Below, piece by piece: positions 11,128-21,514 of a stretch of DNA of 64,000 bases. The DNA comes from Mariannaea sp. PMI_226. Taxonomy: Eukaryota > Ascomycota > Sordariomycetes > Hypocreales > Nectriaceae. The stretch is taken from NCBI GenBank assembly GCA_024336345.1, contig JANFOG010000009.1:1116001-1180000 (forward strand). The letters run 5' to 3'. Both the position numbers and the translations under genes were made by a program. Each line of letters begins with the position of its first letter. Positions within the stretch are counted from its first letter, which is position 1. The notes below the pieces were generated by a model. The model was not told where the DNA came from. It made no database searches and saw only the letters and a program-made list of their open reading frames with translations.

Positions 11128-12969
11128 TCAAGACAGCTTCTTAACAGTCATCATCATACCGCCTCTTGGCTTCGCCTCTAGTGCCAACTCTTGGAAAATA
11201 ATGTCACCATACACCGTATCCAGATTAGTGTGCGTAATTTTCGCCTCTGCATTCGGCTTGAGGCCCACACACTCGAAGGTGTAGTCTCGCATAGTCATGA
11301 TCAAGATAATCTTGAGTTCATTCATGGCAAGGTTCTGACCCAAACATGCACGAGGGCCTCTGCTGAATGTCCTGAAATTCGATCGCGGGATCTCCTCTGG
11401 GCCCAGCCATCTCTCAGGTGCAAATTCGGTCGGGTTGGGGAAGTGGCGCTCATTGTAGTGTATGGCATGACCGTTCACACATATCATCTGGCTATTATCG
11501 ATGGGATAATGCTGGCCATTATACATCAGCGTACCCCCTGGTGCGGCCTCTTTTACACCGAAACCAACAGGGAATAGTCTCAGGGTTTCTTTGATGACCG
11601 CTTCGGTGTATGGGATGCTTTGTAGCTTCTCTGGAGATGCAACGATTAAGTCCATGGTCTTCTGGAAGTCAGGGTCAAATTGTTCATTGTGCTCTTGGCG
11701 CATCTTCTCTGCAATATGAGGCGACTTGGACAAGAGCATGAATAGATACTATGAAGAAAATTGTCAGATATATCCATGCATCGTGCGAAAGAAATGCGGT
11801 TATACTCACACACAATGAATCAGTCGTTGTTCCGTGACCGCCAAGGAGAAGGCCTTTGATACTAGAAAAAGAAATAAGGAATTAGTGGTGTCAGATTGTC
11901 ACAGAGTTCGAATCCTTACTTGGTGAGTAGCAGTCCTTCTTCGAATTTCGAAATCTTCGCAGTTTCCGGATTGGCCTTCCCTTCTCCTGTTACGGCCTGT
12001 ACATGCTCACGTAACATGAGGTCTAGGATGCTGTTCGGATCTTTCCTAGATGGGACTATTTGCTCATTGATTAGAAGAGAAAAGCGCTCGTAGATTTTGC
12101 TGATCATAGACGGATGAAGTCTTCCAAGAACCTGACGTCTTCTCCACCAGACTCTAATCTGTGCCACGGGGTTGTAAGCAACCGTGATATCTGATGCTCC
12201 CTCAGCAAGGGTAATCATTTCTCGAAGGTCTTCCAGATCCTGGCTTCCCTTCGTCTGCGCGTGTAGTGAAAAGTTGAAAACAACTCTGGTGATGATGTCA
12301 AACACGAGTTTCGCACCGACTTGCTCCAAGGAAAAGACTTCTCCGGTCTCTGCGAGCTTATCCAAGTTGCGGCGGAATGGCTGGCACTCATCAACCATGA
12401 GACCTGCGAGGGACCTGATGTGAGCCCATGAGAAGGCTGGAAGCATGGAGTTATGCAATTTCTTCCATAGCGGACCGTTGGCAGTTGCAACGACGCCTGA
12501 TCCAACCATAGGGGTAAGAAGAGCGTCGGCGAAAGGATGCTGGTGCAGCGGTTTCACAACAGTGACCTCATCCATGAGCTTCGGATCTAGCAGAACAATG
12601 CTGGGAGGCGCAACAGGCCAGAGATCGAGATAATATATGCCGTCAAGGTTGTACTTGCGTGCCAGCTCTGTGTAGTACAGCTGCGGATGACAGTTGGGCG
12701 GCAGCAAAGCCGCAACCTCTCCCAACGCCTTGAGGTGACCAAACAACCAACTGTGAGGCGGGCCTGGCTATATCTCAGTTGTCAGCAGATGGCAGATGTT
12801 GAGGGCGTAATCCATGTCGGCTAAAGTAAATTACCAAGTTGCGGTAAAACCGGCGCTGCTTATATCCGCGATAGATAAGTTGAAGGGCAAAGACTGCTAC
12901 CAACGTCAAGATGGTGGCGAGAAGGGGCCTTTGCGAGGCCGCAGCCCGGACTTGACCCACGACATCCAT
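11128..12969 (-). CDS. cytochrome P450 monooxygenase, 4 exons
   Basis: Predicted 551 aa: exons 12969-12835, 12767-11920, 11861-11810, 11748-11128; all junctions are GT..AG and in phase. A microsomal haem mono-oxygenase: N-terminal membrane anchor (about 15-35), proline-rich hinge PGPPHSW at 46-52, I-helix oxygen-binding GGHGTTTDS (about 335-343), K-helix ETLR at 399-402, FAPERW near 455, and the haem loop FSRGPRACLG at 473-482 with Cys480 as axial ligand. All core motifs are intact, so it should be active. The sequence resembles mycotoxin-type CYP59 enzymes (StcS/AflN group), but I cannot confirm that. Efflux pump, regulator and FAD oxidase genes lie 4-10 kb to the right, suggesting secondary metabolism. 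Substrate unknown. Confidence 0.93.
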
Positions 12970-13891
12970 GGCAAAGATGGAGTCGACGGAAGGTAGGTTT
13001 AAGGCAAATAATGAAGGAGATGGTTCAAGCAGAATCTGAAGATGTGAGATGGGTTATATACAGTTAATCTAACGCGGCGGAGATCGCCATTGACCTATGA
13101 CAGATGTGGTGGCTTGCATTACTGCTTATCCGACGTGATTCTATTGGCTGTTAAAGCTGACATAATTTCCAGGGGAGCCATCTTTTTAACATAATTGGCG
13201 ACTCGGCCAATCAGAGATGTAGTACATATTATTCTGTTGCTAGTGCCTAGAAATTGGTTGCTGACACTCGCTGCAATTATGGCATCGCTGTCAGCACGAC
13301 AAGGGTAGACAAAGCTTATTGCCAAATCTGTCCGAGGAGGGGCATCTGAAGTTGGGTGGTTGCTCCTCAGTGCTGCTCTGATTCCAAAACGCCTCATCTC
13401 ACACTCTCGGACTCTCGAGTCCGAAGGCTGCTTGCTCACGGAGACTAAATGGTGACCCTTCACTGCATATCTGATATAGGAACTTCGGATGCTTGCTGCT
13501 TACAAGGGACAAGGGTGTTGCGTAAAATAACTTTTTCTTTCTTTTTTCTAGCTGCGGTCCATCACACCTGGCCAAGACTAAGCACAGTTATGCCAGATGG
13601 TAAAGGCAGTGTCGCCTCTCGTTGAGTTTCATTGTGCGATTGTGCGTACTCACAAGCACGGGACATGAATCTCCCATGATAGACAGAAACACATAATTTC
13701 TTCGTCCTGATGATAAATTCACTTATTCCGATCGTTGGAGAGCACCCACTGTGAATATTCGTTTATGGAATATGCTGTGGCTGATGTTTGCCATCATCTC
13801 AATCTCAATTTGTTCTGAACTACTCCATAAGCTCGCTTTTTGGAATGACTGCCAAACACGCTCCATTCAATTGCATGCTCGATAAACTAAA
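12970..13891. other. intergenic, P450 promoter side
   Basis: About 0.9 kb holding the P450 promoter on the left and the 3' end of the LysM-CVNH gene on the right. I see no gene in it. Confidence 0.6.
13054..13060 (-). promoter_or_regulatory. TATA-like element of the P450 gene
   Basis: Minus-strand TATATAA about 85-90 bp upstream of the P450 ATG at 12969, the expected spacing. Confidence 0.4.
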
Positions 13892-15193
13892 TCAAATAAG
13901 TTGCAGTGTGCCGTTGTCGTTCTTGATCCTCTCATCCAGCACAATAGAGGCGTGCACCCAGTCCCCGTTCTCCCGGCGCAGCTCAGCCTCCAGCTTCTGG
14001 CCGCCGTCCACAAGGCGCACGTGTCGCGCTGACGAGCCAAAGTTGCCTCCGTGGCCACCGCCGCCGTGGTGCTCTCCGCCGCCGCCGGGGATCTGGAGGG
14101 TTTGGCCTGGATAGATCAGGTCAGGGTTGCTGATACCGTTGTGTCGGGCAATCTCCTCAAACGATGTGCCGCCAAACTTGGCTGCGATCGCGCGCAGTGT
14201 ATCCCCCTGCTGGACGGTGTAACTGCGAGGACCGCCTCCGCCTCCGCTGTGATGTCCCTCATACCATCGGAAGCTGCCACAATCGTTCTCGAGAATCTTG
14301 TTCAGACTGAGAGTGCTCGATTCGTAGGACCCATCATATCGCTTGCACGATGCACGGAGGTTCCATTCTCCATGCGATTCATCGAGACGGACGTCACGGG
14401 AGGAGGTAGTGAAGCCGCCGCCGTAGTGAGCACTGCGTGGCGCATCGCGTTTACGCTCACCAGAGTCATGGCGACGGTGGTGGGAGGAACGGCTGCTGGA
14501 GCGGCTGCGGCGTCGGTGATCATGCTTCTCATCGTCTCGTCTCAGTTTTTCCTCGTCTCGTCGCAGCTTCTCTTCATCTTTGTGCTTCTTCTCCTCATCC
14601 TTCTTCTTGTCGTGGCCATCCTTCCAATCCTTGCCAGCATCCTCTAGCTTAGAGCCGGCAAAGGCGCCGACCAGAGCGCCGACAAGACCGCTGGTCTTGC
14701 TGTGTCCGGTGGCTTGACCACCAAATTTGGCGCCGCCGAAAGCTCCGGCTGCGCCACCGGCCAGGGCACCCATCATGCCCCGCTCCCCGTCACCACCGCC
14801 CGGACCACCAGGGCCGCCGGGGCCGTCGTGTGAGCCGTATCGGTCATCCCGTCGATCGCCGTAACGGTCATCGCGCCTGTCGTCCCGACGGTCATCATGT
14901 CTGTTTTCTTGATAGTCGTCACGTCTATTGTCTCGATAATCATCACGTCTATTGTCTCGATAATCATCACGACGATCGTCTCTGTGATCATCCCGACGGT
15001 CATCTCGGCGGTCATCGAAACGATCTTGTTGGGGTCGGTAGCCCTCGTTATGGCCATAGGGCGGGGGACGGTTTTGTTGATAGTCTTCTGAAGCTTGGCT
15101 GTAGTAGCCCTTGGCTAACCCAGCACCTCCGGGAGGTGGGTAGTCACCCTGGGGGCGCTGATGGTCGGAACGGTAATCGTTATAACCCGTCAT
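13892..15193 (-). CDS. LysM-CVNH lectin with Arg/Asp repeats and glycine zipper
   Basis: Single exon, 433 aa. The C-terminal third is a cyanovirin-N homology (CVNH) fold split by a LysM module: CVNH first half about 260-312 (RDVRLDESHGEWNL ... ILENDCGSFRWYEG), LysM about 322-368 (YTVQQGDTL, then IYPGQTLQIP), CVNH second half about 383-433 (RHVRLVDGG ... NDNGTLQLI). This insertion is known from filamentous fungi (type III CVNH, as in Magnaporthe). CVNH domains bind mannose-type glycans and LysM binds chitin-like GlcNAc polymers. The N-terminal part adds Tyr/Gln-rich sequence, DDRRDD-type repeats (about 58-115), a glycine zipper (about 135-180, GALAGGAAGAFGG) and a Lys/Glu- then Arg/Ser-rich charged region (about 185-250). 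No signal peptide is visible, so it is probably intracellular or unconventionally exported. Confidence 0.9.
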   Translation of the reverse strand: MTGYNDYRSDHQRPQGDYPPPGGAGLAKGYYSQASEDYQQNRPPPYGHNEGYRPQQDRFDDRRDDRRDDHRDDRRDDYRDNRRDDYRDNRRDDYQENRHDDRRDDRRDDRYGDRRDDRYGSHDGPGGPGGPGGGDGERGMMGALAGGAAGAFGGAKFGGQATGHSKTSGLVGALVGAFAGSKLEDAGKDWKDGHDKKKDEEKKHKDEEKLRRDEEKLRRDDEKHDHRRRSRSSSRSSHHRRHDSGERKRDAPRSAHYGGGFTTSSRDVRLDESHGEWNLRASCKRYDGSYESSTLSLNKILENDCGSFRWYEGHHSGGGGGPRSYTVQQGDTLRAIAAKFGGTSFEEIARHNGISNPDLIYPGQTLQIPGGGGEHHGGGGHGGNFGSSARHVRLVDGGQKLEAELRRENGDWVHASIVLDERIKNDNGTLQLI

Positions 15194-16696
15194 TGTGTGC
15201 TTTCTTTCTCAACGAAGTCGGAGTGTGTAGGATGTTGGATTGAGGATGCGTCTGTATATGGAGCCCAGAGGAGATGAAGAAGAAGGCAGACCAGATTCCT
15301 CAATCTGTGAGGAGAAGATTTTATAATTAATCAGCTCGACCAAGTAAACAAAGGCTCGCAATGAGGCAATTCACATCCACCGGTGCGTCTCATCAAGGTG
15401 GCTTATAGTTAGCACTCTTCGTATTCGGCCCCTTGGAGGCCAATCAAGGACAAATGAGCTACCCTTGTACGTTTGGTGTTACGCGATGGCCCCAGTAAGC
15501 GCTACTTGGCAAACGTCCTCCAACACTGCCACGTAACTTGACTCGCAGCGTCCAAGCGCCTGGGCAGCATGAGGGTTACAGATTGGCGTTGATTTCAGCC
15601 AGTTCTCGCCCGGCATGTCGGCATCATGACATCTTGGCATGCCTGTGTCCTCTGGTGATTCACCAACGTGCTTAGCGTTGGGCTCTTCAATGTTTTGCAT
15701 TGGCCCCCTGATACCCCGCTGATGGGCACTGGAGGCGCAGTCCGATGGTACATAGGGTGACCCTTTCTGTTACATCAAAAGAAGCTAGCGGTCAGTAGGC
15801 CTCCGATCCGATTGTTGACAACGACCTCACGCTACGTAATAAGTTATGAAACAAGGAGGCTCAAGATGGTGGCACAGCCCTTTAGGTGTCGTATTCCCAA
15901 AAGAAAAAAAAGAGAAGGCCGGACCACTTCAAACTTGATATATACGACGATCCTCAATGACAATGGTCATAATCACTTGGAACAATCCCCTTTTTGCATG
16001 AGGCCTCTTGAATATTGAAGTCACCAATGCCACGTCATAGTCGGCACTTGATGGTCGTTGGACGACCCCGCATCATCCCGAAAGGTGCGTGTAGGGGATC
16101 ATTGTAAACAATAAACAACCAAAGTCCCCATATCCTGCCTTGCTTGACGCCATATCTGGCCAATGTTCTCCATTTGTAGCAGAGGACCTTCTATCGCACC
16201 TCTGTAATTGACTCGCAAATATTTATGCCATCCAATCATTCCAACGTCAAAGTCTTGGACCGCTTCTGGGTATGCCCTGGACGACTTGAATATTGATGTG
16301 AAGCAAAGCGCCCTTCTAGGTGGCTATAAACCAATAATCTTGCATTGTGCGAAGGCCGCACCTTATTTTTAGCAAAGGTCTATGGCCTCGCTGCAACCGT
16401 ATACAATTTTCGATCCGCCGACGGGTGTGCTTTGAAGAGACCAAGGCAAAGGCTAGTGACTGGTTAGGAAGAAATTGAAAATAAAGTGACTGATTGAAGG
16501 ATTAATCCATCCGAGATTTGGTGAAAACTAGTGATCTATATATATATACACAAGAGAGAGGGTTGATGTTGAGGTGCATGCAGCTTGACAGAGGTGGAAC
16601 ACACGTTCAACAGATCCAACAGAAGCTGCCGAGGCGCTTCCTGACTTCTGTGGCGGACATTATATTTCTACAAAAAATGCTTGCCCCGTCTCGCGT
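15194..16696. other. intergenic, no gene seen
   Basis: About 1.5 kb between the LysM-CVNH start and the DHA2 transporter 3' end. There is a short TA run near 16537-16549. Short frames overlap on both strands and look random. Confidence 0.55.
15319..15325 (-). promoter_or_regulatory. TATA-like element of the LysM-CVNH gene
   Basis: Minus-strand TATAAAA about 130 bp upstream of the ATG at 15193. Confidence 0.4.
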
Positions 16697-18611
16697 CTAA
16701 ACAGGTACGATGGGCTCAGCACTCTTGTTTTGCTTAACCGACTTCCACTGCAGGAACAAGCACGCCACAAAGGCAGCTGTGGCACCAGCAAGAGTAATGT
16801 AGAAGGTGTTTCGGAGGCCGCTCATGTACGCTTCAAGCACAGTGCCATAGGCGTCCTCACGACCCATCTTCTCGAGAACTTGCTTCACCTCAGAGGCTCC
16901 GGTGTTGATGAAGATCCGGGGATCGAGGCCGACGTTACTCGAGTTGAGATGGTCAATAAGGCCGTTCTGGAATACAGTTTGGGCAACAGCAATGAACACT
17001 GCTCCTCCGAATGCTTGGAAGAATTGAACACAAGCAGTGCCGACGGGAATCCAGTCCTGGGGGAGGATGGTCTGGATGACGAGGGCACCAACTTGGAATC
17101 CCGCGCCGATACCAAGGCCGGCAATCACCTGGTAACCGAACCACTCACGAAGAGGAGAATCAACATCGAGCCTGGCAATCATACCGCAGCCAACAGCATT
17201 GAGGATCATAGAAGGGATTATAACGACATTATAGTAGCCAATGGCGGTAATGAGGCCACCAGACACGATGGAACTGATGACGGTTGAGAGGAGCAGGGGA
17301 AGAATCTTGATACCGGCCTGCACGGCGCTGACACCTTGAATGGCCTGGAAGTAGAGAGCTATTCAACCAATCAGTTAATGAGATAAAAGTTGAACGGAGA
17401 GATGCTTACATAGATAGTAGATCAGTGGGAAAAAGGCGGCACCAAAGAACATAGCAAAAAGCAAGGCGGCCAAGACATTACGGTCCTTGAAGAGGCGAGG
17501 AGGCAACGTGCCATTATCACCCTGCCAGAGCTGAATTCCAATAAAGATAGCGATCATCAAACCAAAGCCAACAAAGAGACCGATAATGCGGGAGTTATTC
17601 CAGGCATAATCAGCACCACCCCACTGCAGCGCGAGCAGTAGGCAGATGATGGCGGGGATGAAAATGGCGGCTCCCATAAGGTCGAGCTGGCGGATGCGGG
17701 CCCAGAGGGATAGTTCCTCGGTGTCAGTCGCATTGCGGTTGATCCTGGCAAAGAAGACGATGAGCATGGCTAAGCCGCCAATGGGCAGATTGATGTAGAA
17801 GCACCAGCGCCAGGTGGCATGGTCAGTGAAGACGCCGCCAAGGAGAGGGCCGGCGACACTAGCAATTCCCCACATGCCTCCGACAAGGCCAAATGCGAGA
17901 GGTCGTTTCTCAAGGGGCACTTCATAAGTTAGAAAGGAAGGATTGCGAGAAAAGGAAGGGGGAGGACGCCATACTGATGAGGGAGACAATGACAATGGAA
18001 CCAGAGAAGAGACCAGCCGTACCAATCTGTAGAGCAAAGTCAGCAGATAGTTTCATATTTTTCAGAATAAGAAACACATACACCAGCAATGGCACGGCCA
18101 ACGATAAAGGCAGGTGAGGTGGGAGCAACAGCAGAGACCAAGCTGCCAAGCTCAAAGATGAAGATGGCAGTAAGATAGGCAATCTTGACATTGAAGAGCT
18201 TGTAGACGGCGCCGTACATGGGCTGAAGAGCCGTGGTCGTGAGCAAGTACGCTGAGCCATACCAGCCCTGGATGATGGTGTTAGTCCAAGATACTGTCTC
18301 TTTCGATAGTCTTGACTTACAATATCCTTCACACTTTGAAACTTGGCAGTAATAGCACCGAGAGCAGGAGCGACAATGGTCTGGTCAAGAGCAACGAGGA
18401 AAATAGCCAAGCAGAGGGCAAAGAGAATCAGAGTTAGCTTGGCGACTCCGGGGTACTCGGTATTATCCTCCATCTTTTGGTTGTCGCTGGCGGCAGCGGC
18501 AGCAACTTGATGGCTCGGATCAGAGGACGGGTCCACAATCCCGGAGCCAACTTCAGTCTTATCGTCAGAGGAAAGGTGTTCGCTCTGCTTTCCGCTGGTA
18601 GCAATTGACAT
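16697..18611 (-). CDS. MFS drug:H+ antiporter, DHA2 family, 5 exons
   Basis: Predicted 566 aa: exons 18611-18321, 18267-18082, 18026-17975, 17919-17410, 17358-16697, all in phase. A plasma-membrane efflux pump of the 14-helix DHA2 type, driven by the proton gradient. Visible signatures: a charged cytosolic N-terminus of about 55 residues; first helix ending in LDQTIVAPAL (75-84), the DHA2 motif; GWYGSAYLL at the exon 2 start; antiporter motif C region AGPLLGG followed by WRWCFYINLPIG; and SLYFQAIQGVSAVQAG in the second half. Exon 3 is only 52 nt. It shares a roughly 400-bp intergenic region with the divergent Zn2Cys6 gene, a common arrangement for a regulator and its pump in fungal metabolite clusters. 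Exported compound unknown. Confidence 0.93.
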
Positions 18612-19018
18612 GGCAATGGAATTTTGATTTACAAGAAGACTTCAGAATGAGAATGGGAGTAAGAAGAAGACTCAGATTGTGACTGACACTGACACTGGGA
18701 GAATGGTGTTCCATGGCGGCGGTGAAAGCGATATTGGGAGGAACTAAATAGTATTCAAAACGAAGCCCTTGTAAGTTCGAATTAGATTGACACCTTGTGA
18801 AATGAAGATGCGCGAGGGAGATCTGGGGTCGGGTTCCCATGTGAAGGACAAAAGATGGCACGAGATGACAACACCGAGTACCCGAGACACAGAAATGGAT
18901 TCCCGAACACAACATGCCCGGGTATCCGGTTTCCCGCACCCCGGGATCCCGCACCCGCACTCACACAAGTTCCGATCTCAAGGCGTCTGAACCTTCAAGG
19001 TCAAGGACATCTTTCATC
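18612..19018. promoter_or_regulatory. divergent promoter of the efflux pump and Zn2Cys6 regulator
   Basis: About 400 bp between two ATGs pointing away from each other. It contains several CCG/CGG triplets of the kind Zn2Cys6 proteins bind: a direct repeat CCGAG-TAC-CCGAG (18874-18886), CCGAAC at 18903, and a GC-rich patch with CCCGGG at 18917 and CCCCGGGATCCC near 18939. Use as autoregulatory operators is inference. An in-frame ATG at 18914 could extend the regulator by 35 residues. Confidence 0.5.
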
Positions 19019-21005
19019 ATGGCCGACTTCACCCTCATGAATCCCGCACCAAAGCAGAATGGCAGGCCCATGCGCTCTTTGCTGGCATGTCTGCCCTGTC
19101 GTTCGCGCCACCTAAAGTGCGATAGTAAACGACCCTGCTGCACTCGATGCACTGAAGGGGAGAAGCAGTGTCAATACGCTCAATCACGTCGGGGTGGACT
19201 TGACCGTGCGGCTCTGGCGGAGCGCCGTAAAAGACTTGCCGCGGCTGAGGAATCTCAGGCCACTTCCAGCCTGGAATCGAGCCCAGTTGGAGGCCAACAG
19301 ACCTTGGCGTTCACTGATGCAGATATTCTAGACGACAGTGGCCTTCTGGATAATACCAGTGTCAGCGATTTCACCTCTGGTACGGCATCTCCTGCGATAC
19401 CTCCATTTCAGGTGGACAACATCGACAACGATTCTTTCGTCAACGCATACTATGACAATTTCCACAAACTCCACCCTTTCGTCCTACCCAGGGGACATTT
19501 GCAAAAGCTCTACCAATGTCCAAGCAGACGGCTTAGCTTCAAACCTCTCGTTGCCGTCCTGCGTTTTATAGGACATATCTATACCTCGCGCGAATGGCCT
19601 TCGCTACTGAGAGCTGCCGTCGATGGCATGTTGTCGCAAGCATCAAAAACTGACCCAATCACGGTTCAATGCCGCCTCCTATATTCAATCGCTCTGTTCT
19701 GGAGCGGCTACAAGGCCGACGCACAACGAGAATTATCCACTGCCGCCGGACTCGCCCGTGAACTTGGAATGTTTCGTGGTGAATTTGCGACGGAACGTGG
19801 AAGCGGAGACCCCATAATTATTGAGTGTTGGAGACGCACCTGGTGGATGTTATATATTGTGGATATTTACTTTGCCGGTTCGTTGGGGACCATGACCTTT
19901 ACGGTCCTGGATATCGATGCTACCGTGGACTTGCCTTGTGAGGAGGCCGAGTATGAGTCTGGTGTAAGTAGGGGGCATCCCATTGTCCACTCCTCTATAT
20001 GCTCCTAGTTTGGTTAGCAAATTATTACTCGAGTCGCTAATAGTACTCCGAAAGGACATTCCTAACCCCAAGTCTCTGCAAGACTTCGATGACCGAGAGT
20101 TTGCCTCTGAGGACATCTCCTTCTCTTCCTTCGCTTACCTGATCGGCGCTGTGCGATGCGCAGCATCAGCAATATCCATCTCACCAAAGATTGCGAACAA
20201 GGAAGCCTCGGAACATGTGATCCAAGCGATAGACTCTATCATTGACGGATGGCTGTTGCTACTCCCAAAAGGGTCCAAGGAAGTCATGTCCAAATCTGGA
20301 GAGATTGACGAACTCATGTTTCAGGCACACTTATTTATTCATGTGTAAGATGCCGATTTCAACCTCTAGAAGGTTGCTAGAAGTCACGAGCTGAAATCTT
20401 GCAGTGCAACAATCGGTGTACACAGGCCTCTGTCAGACCTAAAATTTAACGCCGTGGAAGACGTCTCGAGTTGCGCCCGAGACCGTCCCTTCGACACACC
20501 CACACCAGATCTCGTAAACGTCCACACAGTCCGTGTTCTACGTTCCGCGGAATCACAGATCCGCATTTTGGCTCTACCAGCTCGACCGTTTTATCACACA
20601 CCATTCGTCACCTGCATGGTCAGCGAGGGTACCCTTGCCATGCTCTCAGCTTGTAATTTCCTGCTCAAGGGAAAGGAGTTGGCTGTGGTCAGAGATCAAA
20701 TTCGCATGACAATCGGGTGCTTGCGGTCATTAGGGGAAATTTGGTCTCAGACGGCGAGGATTGTGCAGGAGATCCAGACGATTGCTCGACATGTACTAAG
20801 ACTAAAGGCAAGGAGCGATACTCCACATTCCAGCACAGTACCGAGCCTTTCAGGCTGTGAAGGGCTGAGAGAATCTGAGTCTGAGGCTGAATTGACAGGT
20901 CTCGACGTCTTCTCCGGAGTTCAAGATCTGGATAGCATCTGGGGGTGGCATAGCCTTGATGATCGGGGGATAGGTCGGCTATGGTGGGTAGATAGTGGCA
21001 GCTGA
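19019..21005 (+). CDS. Zn2Cys6 transcription factor, 3 exons
   Basis: Predicted 611 aa: exons 19019-19963, 20055-20344, 20405-21005. Intron 1 uses GTAAGT with a GCTAATA branch. I chose the AG at 20053-20054 because it joins ESG to DIPNPKSL as related regulators read, although two closer AGs exist. The binuclear cluster is Cys24, Cys27, Cys34, Cys41, Cys44 and Cys51, with basic residues around it, followed by an Arg/Lys-rich linker. The middle is a fungal_trans domain (about 130-330; e.g. WWMLYIVDIYFAG, then FDDREF and SFAYLIGAVR), and the C-terminus is acidic. Its position next to the divergent DHA2 pump suggests it controls that pump and perhaps the nearby oxidoreductases. The start at 19019 follows the strongest leader; 18914 is an alternative. 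Confidence 0.88.
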
Positions 21006-21514
21006 TAATAGGTACTGTTGATTAAAATGGTCGTAGCTAGAGATGTTTTCTATTTAGGCCCCATACTTCATTATGATTGTAGGCTACGTTGAATCATTAT
21101 TTACTTTCATATCGTCACTCATCCCTACTCCACATGGATTGATGATCCATCCCTTTACCAGTGACAGATTTTCGTGCTACCAATCATCTCCTGCATGATG
21201 TGAGCAGGGAACATGACCTGAATGGAGTAGCAGAAGCACCTCCTTGAATATTGCAACCGGAACTTTGCCGCCATCTTAGGCAGGTTTTGCCTCCAATCTC
21301 TGCGGTATATTTATTTGCCCAGACAATCTCGGCCGCTTTATGGCCCATATTCCCTGTCTAATAGTGTACATACTACACTACGTACCTAATATCAATGATT
21401 TGAGACATACGGCCTACAGGTATATTACTCGGACAGAACCTTCGACTTCTCCAATGTTGATGAATTCAGCCTGATTTCGATTCATAGTTTCTCAGTGGGC
21501 CGGTAACCTCCATC
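21006..21514. other. intergenic between convergent genes
   Basis: About 500 bp holding the 3' ends of the regulator and the FAD oxidase. Nothing else is seen. Confidence 0.6.

Noticed and set aside
14051..14647. 198-codon plus-strand frame opposite the LysM-CVNH gene
   Set aside because: It mirrors the repetitive minus-strand gene; the minus frame holds two recognisable domains and the plus frame none.
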